Counted from the stretch's first letter, positions 7,627-16,881 are shown. The stretch is DNA of 64,000 nt from Halobaculum roseum (GCF_019880245.1 NZ_CP082286.1:1692521-1756520), one strand, 5' to 3'. Numbers and translations: made by a program. Notes: generated by a model not told the origin, from the letters alone.

Positions 7627-8490
7627 ATGGCCGGCTTCGAGCGCCGAACGCTCGCGCCGCCCGTCGCGGCCGTCCGCGAGGCGTACGCACCCGACAGCGT
7701 CGTCCTCGACGCCGGGGCGGACTTCGAGACGCTTCCGCCGGAGGCCGCAGAGGAGCTCGGCCTGCTGGTCGACGCGGTCGATCCCGCGGCGTACCCGAGG
7801 GAGTGGCTGCCCGACGACGCGCCGGCACAGCTCCGGCGGTACGCGGGGTCGGACTTCACTATCGGGATGCCCGGCGACGGCACCGTCGTGTGGACCCGGC
7901 AGACGACGCCGCCGACGGTCATCGCGAAGAAGCGTGCCGAGGGCACGCCCGAGGACTTCCTCGCGTTCCTGCTGTCCGAGGCGTTCGTCGAGCTGTCGCT
8001 GGACGTTCCCGAGCACTTCCTCCCCTTCTTCGGCGAGTCGTACCGCAACCTCGCGGCGGCGACGCCGCTGGGCCCCAACGAGACGTATCAGCTCGCGGCG
8101 GCGCTGTTCGACGCCTGGGTCGGCATCCAGTCGCGCGAGGAGTTCGCCGGCTGGGCCGCGGACGCCGGCGGCAACGGCGATACGGGAACCGACGGCAACG
8201 CGGACGCCGTCGCCGACGCGGATGCCGGGGCTACCGCCCACCCCGAGATCCACGCCGCGTGGGCCGACGCCGGCGACCGCCTCGTCGGTCGTCTGGAGAA
8301 CCTCCCGGCGGAGGTCGCCCGCGGCGACCTCTCGTTCACCGCGGCGACGGAGTACGCCTGCGCGGCGGTGAAACACGATCTCGACCTCCCGGCGCCGTTC
8401 TCGGCGCTCGACACCGCCGCCTACCGCGACCACGGCGCCGACTACGCGGTCCGGTGGGCCGAGAAGACGTTCGAGAAGCTCGGCGAGTAA
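7627..8490 (+). CDS. Conserved haloarchaeal protein of unknown function
   Basis: 287 aa, acidic and soluble with no signal peptide. It looks mostly helical, with an Ala/Asp/Gly-rich linker at about residues 175-205 (GNGDTGTDGNADAVADADAG) between two globular parts. No catalytic motif is evident. It follows the 29-aa membrane protein directly and may act with it. I do not recognise the family beyond thinking it is restricted to haloarchaea. Confidence 0.7.
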   Translation: MAGFERRTLAPPVAAVREAYAPDSVVLDAGADFETLPPEAAEELGLLVDAVDPAAYPREWLPDDAPAQLRRYAGSDFTIGMPGDGTVVWTRQTTPPTVIAKKRAEGTPEDFLAFLLSEAFVELSLDVPEHFLPFFGESYRNLAAATPLGPNETYQLAAALFDAWVGIQSREEFAGWAADAGGNGDTGTDGNADAVADADAGATAHPEIHAAWADAGDRLVGRLENLPAEVARGDLSFTAATEYACAAVKHDLDLPAPFSALDTAAYRDHGADYAVRWAEKTFEKLGE

Positions 8491-8551
8491 CCCTCGTTCC
8501 AGACGAACCGCTCCGGCGTCCCGGACCACTTGCTCGGCCGGAGCCGATCCG

Positions 8552-9139
8552 CTATTCCCCCGGCAGCTCGACCGCCACGCCGCCGTCGTCGGTGAGATCG
8601 ATCACCACGTCGAACAACTGGCGGAAGCGTCGGATCTCGTCGTCGTCGTGGACCTCCCGCGAGAGGTGGAACAGCCCGACCGCGTCGTACTCGGCGAGCA
8701 GATCGAGCATCCGGCTCGTGGCGTCGTGGACGCCGTCGACGTCGGCGTAGTAGGCGAGCTCCGTGAGCGAGTCGACGCTGATCCGGCGTTTGCCGGCGTG
8801 GGCCGCGAGAAAGCCCTCGACCTGCTCGACGATCCCGCCGAGGTCGTCGGGCGCGGAGACGTACCGGAAGTGATCGGCGGTGCGCCGCGAGTAGCCGCGT
8901 TCGACGGAGATCGTGTCGAGGATCTCCGCGCGCGACTCGTCCACGTCGTAGTGTTCGAGCTTCTGTTCGACCTCCCGGGCGGTGGTTCGCGTGGAGACGA
9001 CGAGGAAATTGTCGGTGTCGGCCTTCAGGAAGTCGGTGTCGATGCGGTCCGTCTCGCCGATGCTCGGGTGAAGCAGAAGTACCCCCGTCCCGCCGGGGAT
9101 GGTCGTGTCTACGTCGCCGACGGCGAGCGTGTAATCCAT
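8552..9139 (-). CDS. RecA/KaiC-like protein with degenerate P-loop
   Basis: 195 aa. The fold is suggested by a RAD55/KaiC-type order: GGTGVLLLHPSIGETDRIDT at the Walker A place, FLVVSTRTTAREVEQKLEHY after it, and RRISVDSLTELAYYAD in the Walker B region. Walker A lacks the GKT/S, so ATP binding is probably lost. This matches haloarchaeal HTR-like RecA-superfamily proteins, often assumed to be regulatory. A TTAAATT box 24 nt upstream of the ATG indicates a leaderless transcript. It is convergent with the 7627 gene. Confidence 0.7.
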   Translation of the reverse strand: MDYTLAVGDVDTTIPGGTGVLLLHPSIGETDRIDTDFLKADTDNFLVVSTRTTAREVEQKLEHYDVDESRAEILDTISVERGYSRRTADHFRYVSAPDDLGGIVEQVEGFLAAHAGKRRISVDSLTELAYYADVDGVHDATSRMLDLLAEYDAVGLFHLSREVHDDDEIRRFRQLFDVVIDLTDDGGVAVELPGE

Positions 9140-9162
9140 GCCCGAGACTCCGGCCGCGTAAA

Positions 9163-9170
9163 CTTAAATT
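9163..9170 (-). promoter_or_regulatory. TATA box for the KaiC-like gene
   Basis: On the minus strand AATTTAAG lies 24-31 nt before the ATG at 9139, so the transcript is probably leaderless. Confidence 0.5.
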
Positions 9171-9237
9171 TCGTTGAGCGGACCGGCCCCGTCCGGCCCT
9201 ACCCGGTCCCGATCGGAATCGGCTCGAACGAGTAGCC

Positions 9238-9283
9238 GCTCAGAACTCTCCTTGAACGACGCTCAGAACTCGCCCTGAACGAT
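9238..9283. repeat. 23-bp tandem duplication across the lysC stop
   Basis: Two adjacent 23-bp units (9238-9260 and 9261-9283) differ at three positions. The unit contains the last codons (VQGEF) and the stop of the aspartate kinase, so the duplicate lies just behind the stop and recreates VVQGEF-stop in another frame. Confidence 0.75.
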
Positions 9284-10444
9284 CTCGAGGACCTCCTCGC
9301 GGTCGTTCCAGGAGACGAAGATCGCGACGGAGGTGGCGGAGGTGATGATGTCGTGGACGTTGATCCCAGCCTCGGCGATGGGGCCGACGATGTCCGAGAC
9401 GACGCCGGAACGGTTCGGGAGTTCCCCGCCCATGACGCGGATGACGGCGTAGTCGCCCTCGGTGCTGACCGACGACAGCGAGCCGTCGCCGACGACGACC
9501 TCGTCGTGCAGGGCCGCCTCCGCGCGGTCGGAGACCTCGGTGTCGACGTAGAACGTCACCGAGTCCATTCCCGAGGCGACGGCGTCGATGTTGATCTCCT
9601 CGTCGCGCAGCGCCTCCGAGAGGTCCGCGAGGATCCCCGGACGGTTTCGGATGGCGCGCCCGGCGACAGTGATGCACGCGAGGGGGTCCTCGCGCATGTC
9701 GATGAGGTTCTCGAAGCTCCCCTCGATCCGGGTGCCGCCGCCGAGGAGGTCGCCGTGCTGGTAGTGGACGACGCGGACGCCGAGGTCCTCGTCCTTGTAC
9801 ACGAGCGCGGATGGGGCGATCACCTCGGCGCCGCGGAACGAGAGGTTGCGCAGCTCGTCGACGGTGATGCTCGCGACGTTGCGCGCGCCTTCGACGACGT
9901 GCGGGTCGCCGGTCATGACGCCCTCCACGTCGGTGACGATGACGACCTCGTCGGCGTCCATGTACTTGCCGAGCATGACGGCGGTCGTGTCCGAGCCGCC
10001 GCGGCCGAGGGTGGTCACGTCGCCGTCGATCGTCTGCGCGAGAAAGCCGGTGATGACCGGCACGACGCCGTCCATCTGGGCGGCCAGCGCGGCCGCGCGT
10101 TCCTTCGTCGCCTCCACGTCGACCTCGCCGACCTCGTTGGTGATGACGGGCCAGTCGTCGCGGCCGGGTTCGAGGAAGACGGCGTTGACGCCGCGGGCGC
10201 TCAGCGCGGCCTTCAGCATGCGTACGGAGGTGCGCTCGCCCATCGAGACGATCTGCGCGCGGTCCTCGTCGCCGACCTCGAAGGTGATCTCGTCGAGGAG
10301 GTCGTCGGTCGTCGACCCCATCGCGCTCGCGACGACGGCGATCTCGTGGCCGGACTCCACGGCCGCGGCGATCGAGTCGGCCGCCCGCTCGACCCGGTCG
10401 CCCGAGCCGAGGGAGGTGCCGCCGAACTTCGCGACGACCCGCAT
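9263..10444 (-). CDS. lysC: Aspartate kinase
   Basis: 393 aa; phosphorylates aspartate at the first step towards lysine, threonine, methionine and isoleucine. The N-terminal kinase domain shows KFGGTS at residues 6-11 and GRGGSDTTAV. Two ACT domains follow (about 260-393), the usual site of feedback inhibition by end-product amino acids. It is a monofunctional enzyme with no fused homoserine dehydrogenase. ATG at 10444. The 3' end is marked by a 23-bp tandem duplication. Neighbours give no pathway context. Confidence 0.93.
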   Translation of the reverse strand: MRVVAKFGGTSLGSGDRVERAADSIAAAVESGHEIAVVASAMGSTTDDLLDEITFEVGDEDRAQIVSMGERTSVRMLKAALSARGVNAVFLEPGRDDWPVITNEVGEVDVEATKERAAALAAQMDGVVPVITGFLAQTIDGDVTTLGRGGSDTTAVMLGKYMDADEVVIVTDVEGVMTGDPHVVEGARNVASITVDELRNLSFRGAEVIAPSALVYKDEDLGVRVVHYQHGDLLGGGTRIEGSFENLIDMREDPLACITVAGRAIRNRPGILADLSEALRDEEINIDAVASGMDSVTFYVDTEVSDRAEAALHDEVVVGDGSLSSVSTEGDYAVIRVMGGELPNRSGVVSDIVGPIAEAGINVHDIITSATSVAIFVSWNDREEVLEIVQGEF

Positions 10445-10623
10445 TACGACCGCACCTCGTGTCCGCCCGGTGAACGTACGTCGGATTCTCCGAGATTCAT
10501 GCCGCCGGATAACACCGGTTCGCGTTTAACGCTGTCCTCTGTCGCAAGGGTCGCCGGTCGCGCCGCGCTCGCCGTCCCCGCGCTCGCGGGGAGTTTTTCC
10601 CTCCCGGCCGCGACGGGGCGGAC

Positions 10624-11064
10624 ATGGTCGGACGCAGCCGGCGGTTCGCCCTCGCGGACACCGCCCAACAGATCGTCGGCGGGTTCCTGCTCGCGGGGCC
10701 GTTCGTCGTCACCGACGAGGTGTGGGGGCTCGCCGTCGGGATGTCGTGGTATCAGGCGGCCGTGACCGTCGGCATCGTCCTCGCGGTCGGCTACGGGGCG
10801 CTGTACAAGGCCGACGACGACCGCGACCCCGACCGCGAGGCGGAGGTCGGCGGGGTGCCGCTGCGGTTCCTCTCGCTCATCGCCGTCTCGTATCTCTCGG
10901 TCGGGATCCTCGCGCTGTCGTTCGACGCGCCCGCGACGCTCATCCCGAACCACGTCGACCCGCCCGTGCCGATGCGCGAGCAGGTGTACATCACGCTGAA
11001 GGCGATGAGCGTCGGCTCCGTCTTCTCGGTGATCGGCGCGGCGACGGCCGACTCCGTGTTCTGA
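10624..11064 (+). CDS. DUF2391-like integral membrane protein
   Basis: 146 aa with four hydrophobic segments. AQQIVGGFLLAGPFVVTDEVW near the N-terminus resembles the start of the DUF2391 family of bacterial and archaeal inner-membrane proteins. A charged loop (KADDDRDPDREAE) separates helices 2 and 3. It is divergent from lysC with about 180 bp between them, and a TTTAAC box lies near 10527. Function is unknown. Confidence 0.7.
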   Translation: MVGRSRRFALADTAQQIVGGFLLAGPFVVTDEVWGLAVGMSWYQAAVTVGIVLAVGYGALYKADDDRDPDREAEVGGVPLRFLSLIAVSYLSVGILALSFDAPATLIPNHVDPPVPMREQVYITLKAMSVGSVFSVIGAATADSVF

Positions 11065-11178
11065 GTCGCACCGACTCCGCGTCCTCCCTTCGACGGCCGC
11101 TGAAGCCGGTTTCAGTAATCGGAACTACGTAAGTCAGCTTCCGAGAACGCCTTTTTCGGCGCTTCGAGTAGTTCCGAT

Positions 11179-12402
11179 ATGGTCTCGCTGGTCCGCCGGT
11201 ACTACCTCTACCGCGCGTCGCTGTCGTCGGGCTTCTACATCCCCGTCTCGGTCATCTACATGGAGTCGAGGGGGCTCGGGCTCCCCGAGATCGGCCTCGT
11301 GCAGGGGACGTTCCTGTTCTCGATGGTCGTCTGGGAGCTGCCGACCGGCTACCTGGGCGACCGACTGGGCCGTCGGGCGTCGCTCGCGCTCGGGAGCGTC
11401 GTCACCGTCGCCGTGATGGCGGGGTTCGCGCTCGCGAACTCGACGCTCGGGTTCGCCGTCGTCTACGGGCTGTGGGCGGTCGCGTGGACGCTCAAGACCG
11501 GGACCGCCGACGCGTGGCTGTACGAACTGCTCGCGACCCGCGGCGGCGAGGACGAGTTCTCCCGCGTTACCGGCCGGGCCGATTCGGCGCTCCGGCTGGT
11601 CTCGGCCGCCGCGGCGCTGTCGGCCAGCCTCCTGTACACCGTCGATCCGACGTTCCCGTTCCTCGCGAACGCGGGGCTGGCAGCCCTCGGGCTGCCGGTG
11701 TTGTTCACGCTCCCGCGGACGCGAGGGGTCGATGCCGACCGGATGGAGCGCCCCAACGAGCCCGACGACGCTGACGCGGACCCGTCGCCGATCGGGGTCC
11801 GCGAGGCCGCAGGCGTCCTTCGAGAGCAGCTGTCGCGACCGTCGATCCGCTGGGTCGTCGCGTACGCGGCGCTGTTCAACCTCGTGTTCTCGGTGACCCG
11901 CGTGTTCGAGCAGCCGGCGATGCGGTCGGTCGGCGTCCCGGTCGCGGGGCTGGGCGCGCTGTACGCCGGATTCAAGCTCGTCTCGGCGGTCGCGTCGAGC
12001 CTGACCGGCGCCGTCCACGACCGGCTCGGAACCCGCGGGGTGCTGTTCCTCCTCGTCCCCGTCGTCGCGGTCGCCTACGGGGCCTTCGCCGTCGTTCCGG
12101 CGCTGCTCGTCCCGGCGCTGTTCCTCCGACGCGGACTCCAGCGGATCACCCGACCGGTTCGCACCGAGTACATCAACGACCGGGTGGAGGACGTGGGACG
12201 GGCGACGGTGCTGTCGGGCGTCTCGATGGTGCTCACGCTGATCTCGGGCACCGCGAACGTGCTCGGCGGACGGATCGCGGAGACGGTCGGCCCGCTGACG
12301 TTCCTCTCCGCGACCGGCGTCGTCGTCTCGCTGGCGGCCGGACTCCTCTGGATCGGCGTGCGCCCGGTCAGAACCGTGTCGCCCGACGCGGCGGCGTCGT
12401 GA
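11179..12402 (+). CDS. MFS transporter
   Basis: 407 aa with twelve predicted membrane helices. The motif A-like loop GYLGDRLGRRASLALGS between helices 2 and 3 is diagnostic of the major facilitator superfamily, and a weaker copy (GAVHDRLGTRG) occurs in the second half. An acidic cytoplasmic linker (about 185-200) joins the halves. It is probably a drug or metabolite exporter; the substrate cannot be predicted. The downstream gene is convergent. Confidence 0.85.
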   Translation: MVSLVRRYYLYRASLSSGFYIPVSVIYMESRGLGLPEIGLVQGTFLFSMVVWELPTGYLGDRLGRRASLALGSVVTVAVMAGFALANSTLGFAVVYGLWAVAWTLKTGTADAWLYELLATRGGEDEFSRVTGRADSALRLVSAAAALSASLLYTVDPTFPFLANAGLAALGLPVLFTLPRTRGVDADRMERPNEPDDADADPSPIGVREAAGVLREQLSRPSIRWVVAYAALFNLVFSVTRVFEQPAMRSVGVPVAGLGALYAGFKLVSAVASSLTGAVHDRLGTRGVLFLLVPVVAVAYGAFAVVPALLVPALFLRRGLQRITRPVRTEYINDRVEDVGRATVLSGVSMVLTLISGTANVLGGRIAETVGPLTFLSATGVVVSLAAGLLWIGVRPVRTVSPDAAAS

Positions 12403-12508
12403 GTCGGCGCGGTTCCGGGGTGGCCGCTCCGCGCGCTTCGGATCGGGTCCACGGGAGATCGATCGCTGTGGGACACTGACACCGCGCCACCTGCAGCGAA
12501 CGCCGTCA

Positions 12509-13858
12509 TCAGCCGTACTTCCGTTGGAACTCCTCCTCGGACTTCGTGAGGTAGATAACCGCCTCGATCAGGGCGATCGTTCCGGGGATGAGCGTCCACG
12601 ACAGCAGCAGGTAGAGGATCCCGCGACCGGTGTTCCCGAGGTAGAAGTGGTGAGCACCGATGAACCCGAGGAAGATGGCGAGCAGCGCCGCGCTGGTCTT
12701 GTCCTTCGATCCGGACGTGGACGCCGACGTGTCCGACTGGCGAACCCCACACTCGGGGCAGAGCTCCGCCTGCTCCTTGATCACGGAGCCGCAACTGGAG
12801 CAGTACATCTCTCCGGCGCCGGCGGTCGGACTCGACCCTCCGTCGGTATCGTCGGCCCGACCGCTGGCGCCCGCTGCGGTCGCGTCGGCGGTCCGGTTCT
12901 CTCCGTCATTCCGGGCAGGTTCGGCCCCTCCGGAGTCCGCCGTCGCGTCCGCGGAGCCGGACGATCCGCCGCTGTCGACCTCGCGGTCGCCGGATCCCCG
13001 TTCCGGGTCGGCTTCGGACGGCTCCCTGTCGGGTTGACGCTCGCCGGTTTCGGACCCTCGGGTGCCGGTACGCCGGCTCGCGGCCGTATCCGCGTCGGCG
13101 GCGGACTCCCGTCGGGAGCCTCCGCGTTCGCCGTCGGTCCCAGTCGCGGCGTCGGCCGTCCCCGACGGGCCGGCATCGGCGTCCGCAGTCGCCCCCGGTT
13201 CGGCGGTGTCGCCGCCAGTGTCCGACTCGTCGCCCTCGTCGGTTTCGTCGTCGCCGAAGCCCCACCCGCTGTCGGTGGCGGCTCCCGACCCCGCTCCCGA
13301 CCCCGGTGTCGACGTGGACGTGTCTGCGCCGTCGGTGTCGCCGGACCCGGCGACGCTATCGTCCTCCCCGCCCGAACGCCCCCCGGTCGTCGCCTCGTCG
13401 AACCCCCACGAGTCGCCGGCATCGGTTCCGTCGTCGCCGAACCCCCAGCCGTCGTCGCGGTCGTCGCCGAAGTCTCCGCCGCTCGTCTCGGCGGCCGCGA
13501 ACGAGTCGACGCCGCCGCCGGTTCCGGCGGTGCCGGCGCCGCCCGACGCGCCCCGACCGCCGGCGGTCGAAAACGAGATCGAACCCGCGGCGATAGCCGC
13601 CGACACGCGGCCGGACCCGTCGGTCGGATCGAACCGCTCGGTCGCCTCCGGGCCGCCCCTGACCTGGACGCCGATCTCGACGGGGCCTGCGACCGACTCC
13701 GCCCACTCGCGCCGCCCTCCGGGTTCGAGCGTCACCCGATCGACGAACAGGACGTCCCCGCCCGCCCGACAGCCCACGTTCGCCGTCGTCCGCGATCCCG
13801 TCTCGTTGACGACGGCGATCGCGAGGTCGTCGGGGAGGTTCTGATCCATCCAGTCCAT
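12509..13858 (-). CDS. TM2-domain protein with zinc ribbon and long disordered linker
   Basis: 449 aa. The N-terminal ~110 residues form a small beta-type domain (NETGSRTTANVGCRAGGDVL). About 220 residues of Gly/Asp/Ser/Thr-rich disorder follow, with four WGFGDD/WGFDE-type repeats. Then come a CSSCG...CPECG zinc ribbon and a C-terminal TM2 module (GFIGAHHFYLGNTGRGILY) of two membrane helices. TM2 proteins are small membrane proteins of uncertain role. I chose ATG 13858 (MDWMDQN); an ATG at 13849 is equally possible. A TTAAGA box sits about 27 nt upstream. Confidence 0.8.
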   Translation of the reverse strand: MDWMDQNLPDDLAIAVVNETGSRTTANVGCRAGGDVLFVDRVTLEPGGRREWAESVAGPVEIGVQVRGGPEATERFDPTDGSGRVSAAIAAGSISFSTAGGRGASGGAGTAGTGGGVDSFAAAETSGGDFGDDRDDGWGFGDDGTDAGDSWGFDEATTGGRSGGEDDSVAGSGDTDGADTSTSTPGSGAGSGAATDSGWGFGDDETDEGDESDTGGDTAEPGATADADAGPSGTADAATGTDGERGGSRRESAADADTAASRRTGTRGSETGERQPDREPSEADPERGSGDREVDSGGSSGSADATADSGGAEPARNDGENRTADATAAGASGRADDTDGGSSPTAGAGEMYCSSCGSVIKEQAELCPECGVRQSDTSASTSGSKDKTSAALLAIFLGFIGAHHFYLGNTGRGILYLLLSWTLIPGTIALIEAVIYLTKSEEEFQRKYG

Positions 13859-14010
13859 TCGTGGTTGCCGATCCCGTCGGACGGTCTTAATTCCCCGACA
13901 CGAACGGCCCCCGCGACGAGCTGACACGGATGACCAGTCGCCGTCCCCGGCAGGTCGACGGTCGATCGCTCACCGCTCCTCGGCCTCTCGGCGAGTCCAG
14001 GACCGACCGC

Positions 14011-14703
14011 TCACCGTCCCTCGGCGAGGCGGCTCCCGATCCGCTCGGGAAGCCCGACGTCCGCGACCGCCGACGCGACGGCGTCGACGTCGTACTCGAC
14101 GCGGCGCTCCTCGACCGTCCGGTCGTCGAGGTCGAGGACCGCGTAGGCTGCCCGGGGGTCGCCGTCGCGCGGCTGGCCGACGCTCCCGGGGTTCACGACC
14201 ACGCCCTCGGGGAACACGCCGTGATGCTGCACGTGGGTGTGCCCGAGGACGAGCGCGTCGAGGTCGCCCTCCTCGACGCCGAGGCGGTCGGCGGCGCTGT
14301 CGATCAGGCCGCCTGCGAACTCTCCCGGCCGAGTGTAGTGATCCGGATCGTCGGGGTGACCGTGGGCGACGGCGACGCGGCCGTCCGCGACCGTCCGTCG
14401 CTCGGGCAGGTCGGCGAGCCACGCGAGCGCCTCGTCGTCGAGTTCCTCTCGCGCGTGAGCGACCCCAGCGCGAGCCATGGCGTTGAACCCCGGCGCCGAC
14501 CCGGCGGCGACCGCCCGGTCGTGGTTCCCCTGTACCGTGGGGATGGCCCGCTCGCGTACCGCCGCGACGCACTCGGCGGGCCAGGGGTTGTACCCGACCA
14601 CGTCGCCCGCACAGACGAGCCCGTCGACGGGCGGCATGTCGTCGAGCACCGCCTCCAGCGCGATCCGGTTGCCGTGGACGTCCGAGAGGAGCCCGAGTCG
14701 CAC
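14011..14703 (-). CDS. Metallophosphoesterase (YfcE/MJ0936-like)
   Basis: 230-aa calcineurin-like phosphodiesterase. The metal ligands are visible in order: SDVHGN (residues 7-12), GDVVGYN, GNHD, HGHP and GHTH near residue 165. The family hydrolyses phosphodiesters or small nucleotides with two metal ions; the physiological substrate is not evident. It is a cytoplasmic single-domain protein of normal length. Confidence 0.88.
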   Translation of the reverse strand: MRLGLLSDVHGNRIALEAVLDDMPPVDGLVCAGDVVGYNPWPAECVAAVRERAIPTVQGNHDRAVAAGSAPGFNAMARAGVAHAREELDDEALAWLADLPERRTVADGRVAVAHGHPDDPDHYTRPGEFAGGLIDSAADRLGVEEGDLDALVLGHTHVQHHGVFPEGVVVNPGSVGQPRDGDPRAAYAVLDLDDRTVEERRVEYDVDAVASAVADVGLPERIGSRLAEGR

Positions 14704-14805
14704 GTCCTCGAATACGGACTCGGGCGTAGTAGTTCCGGCGGGTGGCTCACCCGCCCGCGAACGGGGTCACGCGTTCGCACAGGATCGGGCGCGCGTTCCG
14801 CCGCG

Positions 14806-15840
14806 TCAGGGCTCGGGCCCCAGTTCGAGCGTCTCCAGACAGTCGAGGTGCGCCTCCAGCGCGGGGTTCGACCGGTATGAGATCGTCTCCGTGTCCCGAT
14901 CGAACCGGACCACGTTCCGCTCCTGCAGTTTCGGAAGGTGCGTGTGACCGAGCTGAAGCGCGAGCCGGTCGGTGCTATCCGGCTTCCCCGCCTGGACCGA
15001 GCCCGTTCGCTTGTCGACCGCGTCGACCAACTCGTCGAACGGGACCTCGTCGTCGGACCGACGTTTCAGTTCGTACAGCACGATCCGCCGGATCGGGTTG
15101 TTGACCAACTCCAGCACCGTGTCGAACGAGTACGACAGCGGAACGACGTCCGGGGGATCGGATCCACGGGACGAGCCTCCCGATCGGCCGTCGACGGTCC
15201 GCCGGAACGACGGACCGGCGGCCGAATCGGCCGTCGAGACGGTCCACCCGTCCCCGTCGCGTTCGACGACCGCGTCGTACAGCGGCCGGAGCATCGCGAG
15301 CATCGATTCCGGACAGTCGTCCGGGTTCACGTGGTGGTGCCCGGACACGTCCAGATCCGCACACAGGGTGTTCAGTCCCCGTACGAGATCGACGACGTCC
15401 TGGGCGGCGTACCGGCCCACCAGGACGTTCAACGAGTCCAGACACAACTGCGTCCGGTCGCCGGTGTCGCTCCACGCGCCGACCTGTGCGGCGATGGTGA
15501 CGGCGAGATCCAACAGATCGGCGTCCTCGGGGAGCGTTTCGAGCTTGATCGACGGAAGCGACGAGACGGCGACCGCGCCGTCCCCGCCCCCCTCGGCCCG
15601 GGCGTCGACGATCGCGGCCCGGTCCGGCAGTTCCTCCCCCACGTACCGGTGCCACACGTCGAGCCTGTCGTCCGGCCCCTTGTTCAGCGTCACACAGACG
15701 ACGTTCGGGTGCGGCGGACTGTGTCGCGTGAGCAATTCCGTGCACGCCGTCTCGTCCGTACACGAGTCCGCCGGGGCGACGAGCAACACGGTCGAGGCGT
15801 CACCGATCGATTCGGCGACTGAGCCGTTAATTTCAGTCAT
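14806..15840 (-). CDS. RecA-like (DUF7504-type) sensor fused to DUF7344-type winged helix
   Basis: 344 aa. The first ~200 residues resemble the haloarchaeal HTR-like/DUF7504 group: a RecA-type fold without a usable P-loop (STVLLVAPADSCTDETAC). The last ~100 residues form a winged-helix domain (NNPIRRIVLYELKRRSDDEV ... LGHTHLPKLQERNVVRFD), as in DUF7344 regulators. It is probably a transcription regulator. ATG 15840 was chosen over an upstream Met at 15984 because a TATA-like TTTATCAAATA lies about 21-32 nt before it. Confidence 0.75.
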   Translation of the reverse strand: MTEINGSVAESIGDASTVLLVAPADSCTDETACTELLTRHSPPHPNVVCVTLNKGPDDRLDVWHRYVGEELPDRAAIVDARAEGGGDGAVAVSSLPSIKLETLPEDADLLDLAVTIAAQVGAWSDTGDRTQLCLDSLNVLVGRYAAQDVVDLVRGLNTLCADLDVSGHHHVNPDDCPESMLAMLRPLYDAVVERDGDGWTVSTADSAAGPSFRRTVDGRSGGSSRGSDPPDVVPLSYSFDTVLELVNNPIRRIVLYELKRRSDDEVPFDELVDAVDKRTGSVQAGKPDSTDRLALQLGHTHLPKLQERNVVRFDRDTETISYRSNPALEAHLDCLETLELGPEP

Positions 15841-15860
15841 GGGAAAAGAGTACAACACAC

Positions 15861-15872
15861 TATTTGATAAAT
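15861..15872 (-). promoter_or_regulatory. TATA box for the 15840 regulator gene
   Basis: Minus-strand TTTATCAAATA about 21-32 nt upstream of the ATG, inside an AT-rich patch. It implies a leaderless transcript. Confidence 0.55.
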
Positions 15873-15935
15873 GTACTCCGAAGAACACATCCGCTGATGT
15901 CCGAGTAGACGTGACGTCTCGAACTGTTCGTCCGG

Positions 15936-16112
15936 TTTCCTCACCGTTCTTCCGAGGTGTGTTCGCTCGCTGTCGCTCGCTCACGGGTCACTTCGTTCCC
16001 CGTTCGCTACGAGACACTCACTTCGTTCGTGCCTCGCCTCACTCGTCCTCGCCGGTTTCGTGGGCGGAGCGGCACGGGACCGCTCCGCCGTTCTTCCGAG
16101 GAGTTCGTTTCA
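15936..16112. repeat. Hairpin-rich intergenic repeat between purO and the 15840 gene
   Basis: No gene between 15841 and 16123. CCGGTTTC followed later by CCGTTCTTCCGAGG occurs twice (starting near 15939 and 16049). The second copy carries an extra hairpin GGCGGAGCGG/CCGCTCCGCC with a 7-nt loop. The rest is made of TCGCTCGCTC and CACTTCGTTC motifs in both orientations, typical of haloarchaeal spacer DNA. Confidence 0.5.
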
Positions 16113-16123
16113 CTTCGTTCAAC

Positions 16124-16708
16124 TCACTCCTCGCTCGTGTTCTGCACGGCGAAGGAACTCCCTCCGTCGCCGACGTGAACGCCCGCCGCACACACCGCGT
16201 GCTCGTAGTCGAGCCCGTACGCAGTCCGCGCGGCCGCCACCGCGGTCCGCGGCTCGAACTCGAACGCCCGGGGTTCGTCCTCCTCGTACGTCGCCACGAG
16301 ATGCGGCTCGTCGACCTCGCGAACCAGCAGCGCGTCGCGGCGGACGATCCCGACGTAGCCGGCGTCCTCCTCGACGATCCCGGCGACGCGCGGGGTGTCG
16401 TAGTCGTCCTTCTCGTAGTCCAGCGCGTGCAACGCCTCGACGAGCGCGTCGCGGGCGGGGTACCCCCGGTCGTACTTCTCGGCGACCGGGTCGACGTGCG
16501 AGCCGTTGCCGATCACGGCTCCCTCGCCTGCCGCCCGCGCGCAGTTGTACGAGACGTACGGGTTGTCCGTCTCCTCGGCGTCGGCCGTCGGCACCACCGT
16601 GAGCGTGTCCTCGCCCCGCCGGGTCACCTTCCGGTTCGGGAACGACCGCGAGGAGACGCGGTACGCGCCGACCTTCGGACCGACGACGACGAATCGTCCG
16701 ATGTACAT
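16124..16708 (-). CDS. purO: Archaeal IMP cyclohydrolase
   Basis: 194 aa. It closes the second ring of the purine skeleton, converting FAICAR to IMP, the last step of de novo purine synthesis in archaea that lack the bacterial PurH cyclohydrolase. [13 protein letters not shown] (about 17-29), [11 protein letters not shown] and GNGSHVDP are characteristic of PurO. Length is normal. No other pur gene is adjacent. An ATG at 16708 lies 29 nt from GATAAG-type AT-richer sequence. Confidence 0.9.
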   Translation of the reverse strand: MYIGRFVVVGPKVGAYRVSSRSFPNRKVTRRGEDTLTVVPTADAEETDNPYVSYNCARAAGEGAVIGNGSHVDPVAEKYDRGYPARDALVEALHALDYEKDDYDTPRVAGIVEEDAGYVGIVRRDALLVREVDEPHLVATYEEDEPRAFEFEPRTAVAAARTAYGLDYEHAVCAAGVHVGDGGSSFAVQNTSEE

Positions 16709-16881
16709 ACACGACTGTGCACCACGAGCCGATAAGTAGGTGGTGATCTATACACGTGTGAGGGGGTACCCGCGGCAGCGCGAAGGGGACCCCTCGCCTT
16801 CGTCCGGGGCTTCCCGGCTCCACTCGGGAACTTCTCGTCCCCTCCTGTGAACGTCCCGTCTCCGCCCGCGACCCCTCCGAA

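Noticed and set aside
5784..8078. 764-codon minus-strand frame opposite the MATE gene
   Set aside because: Low-complexity Arg/Glu composition with no domain, antisense to a clear transporter gene.
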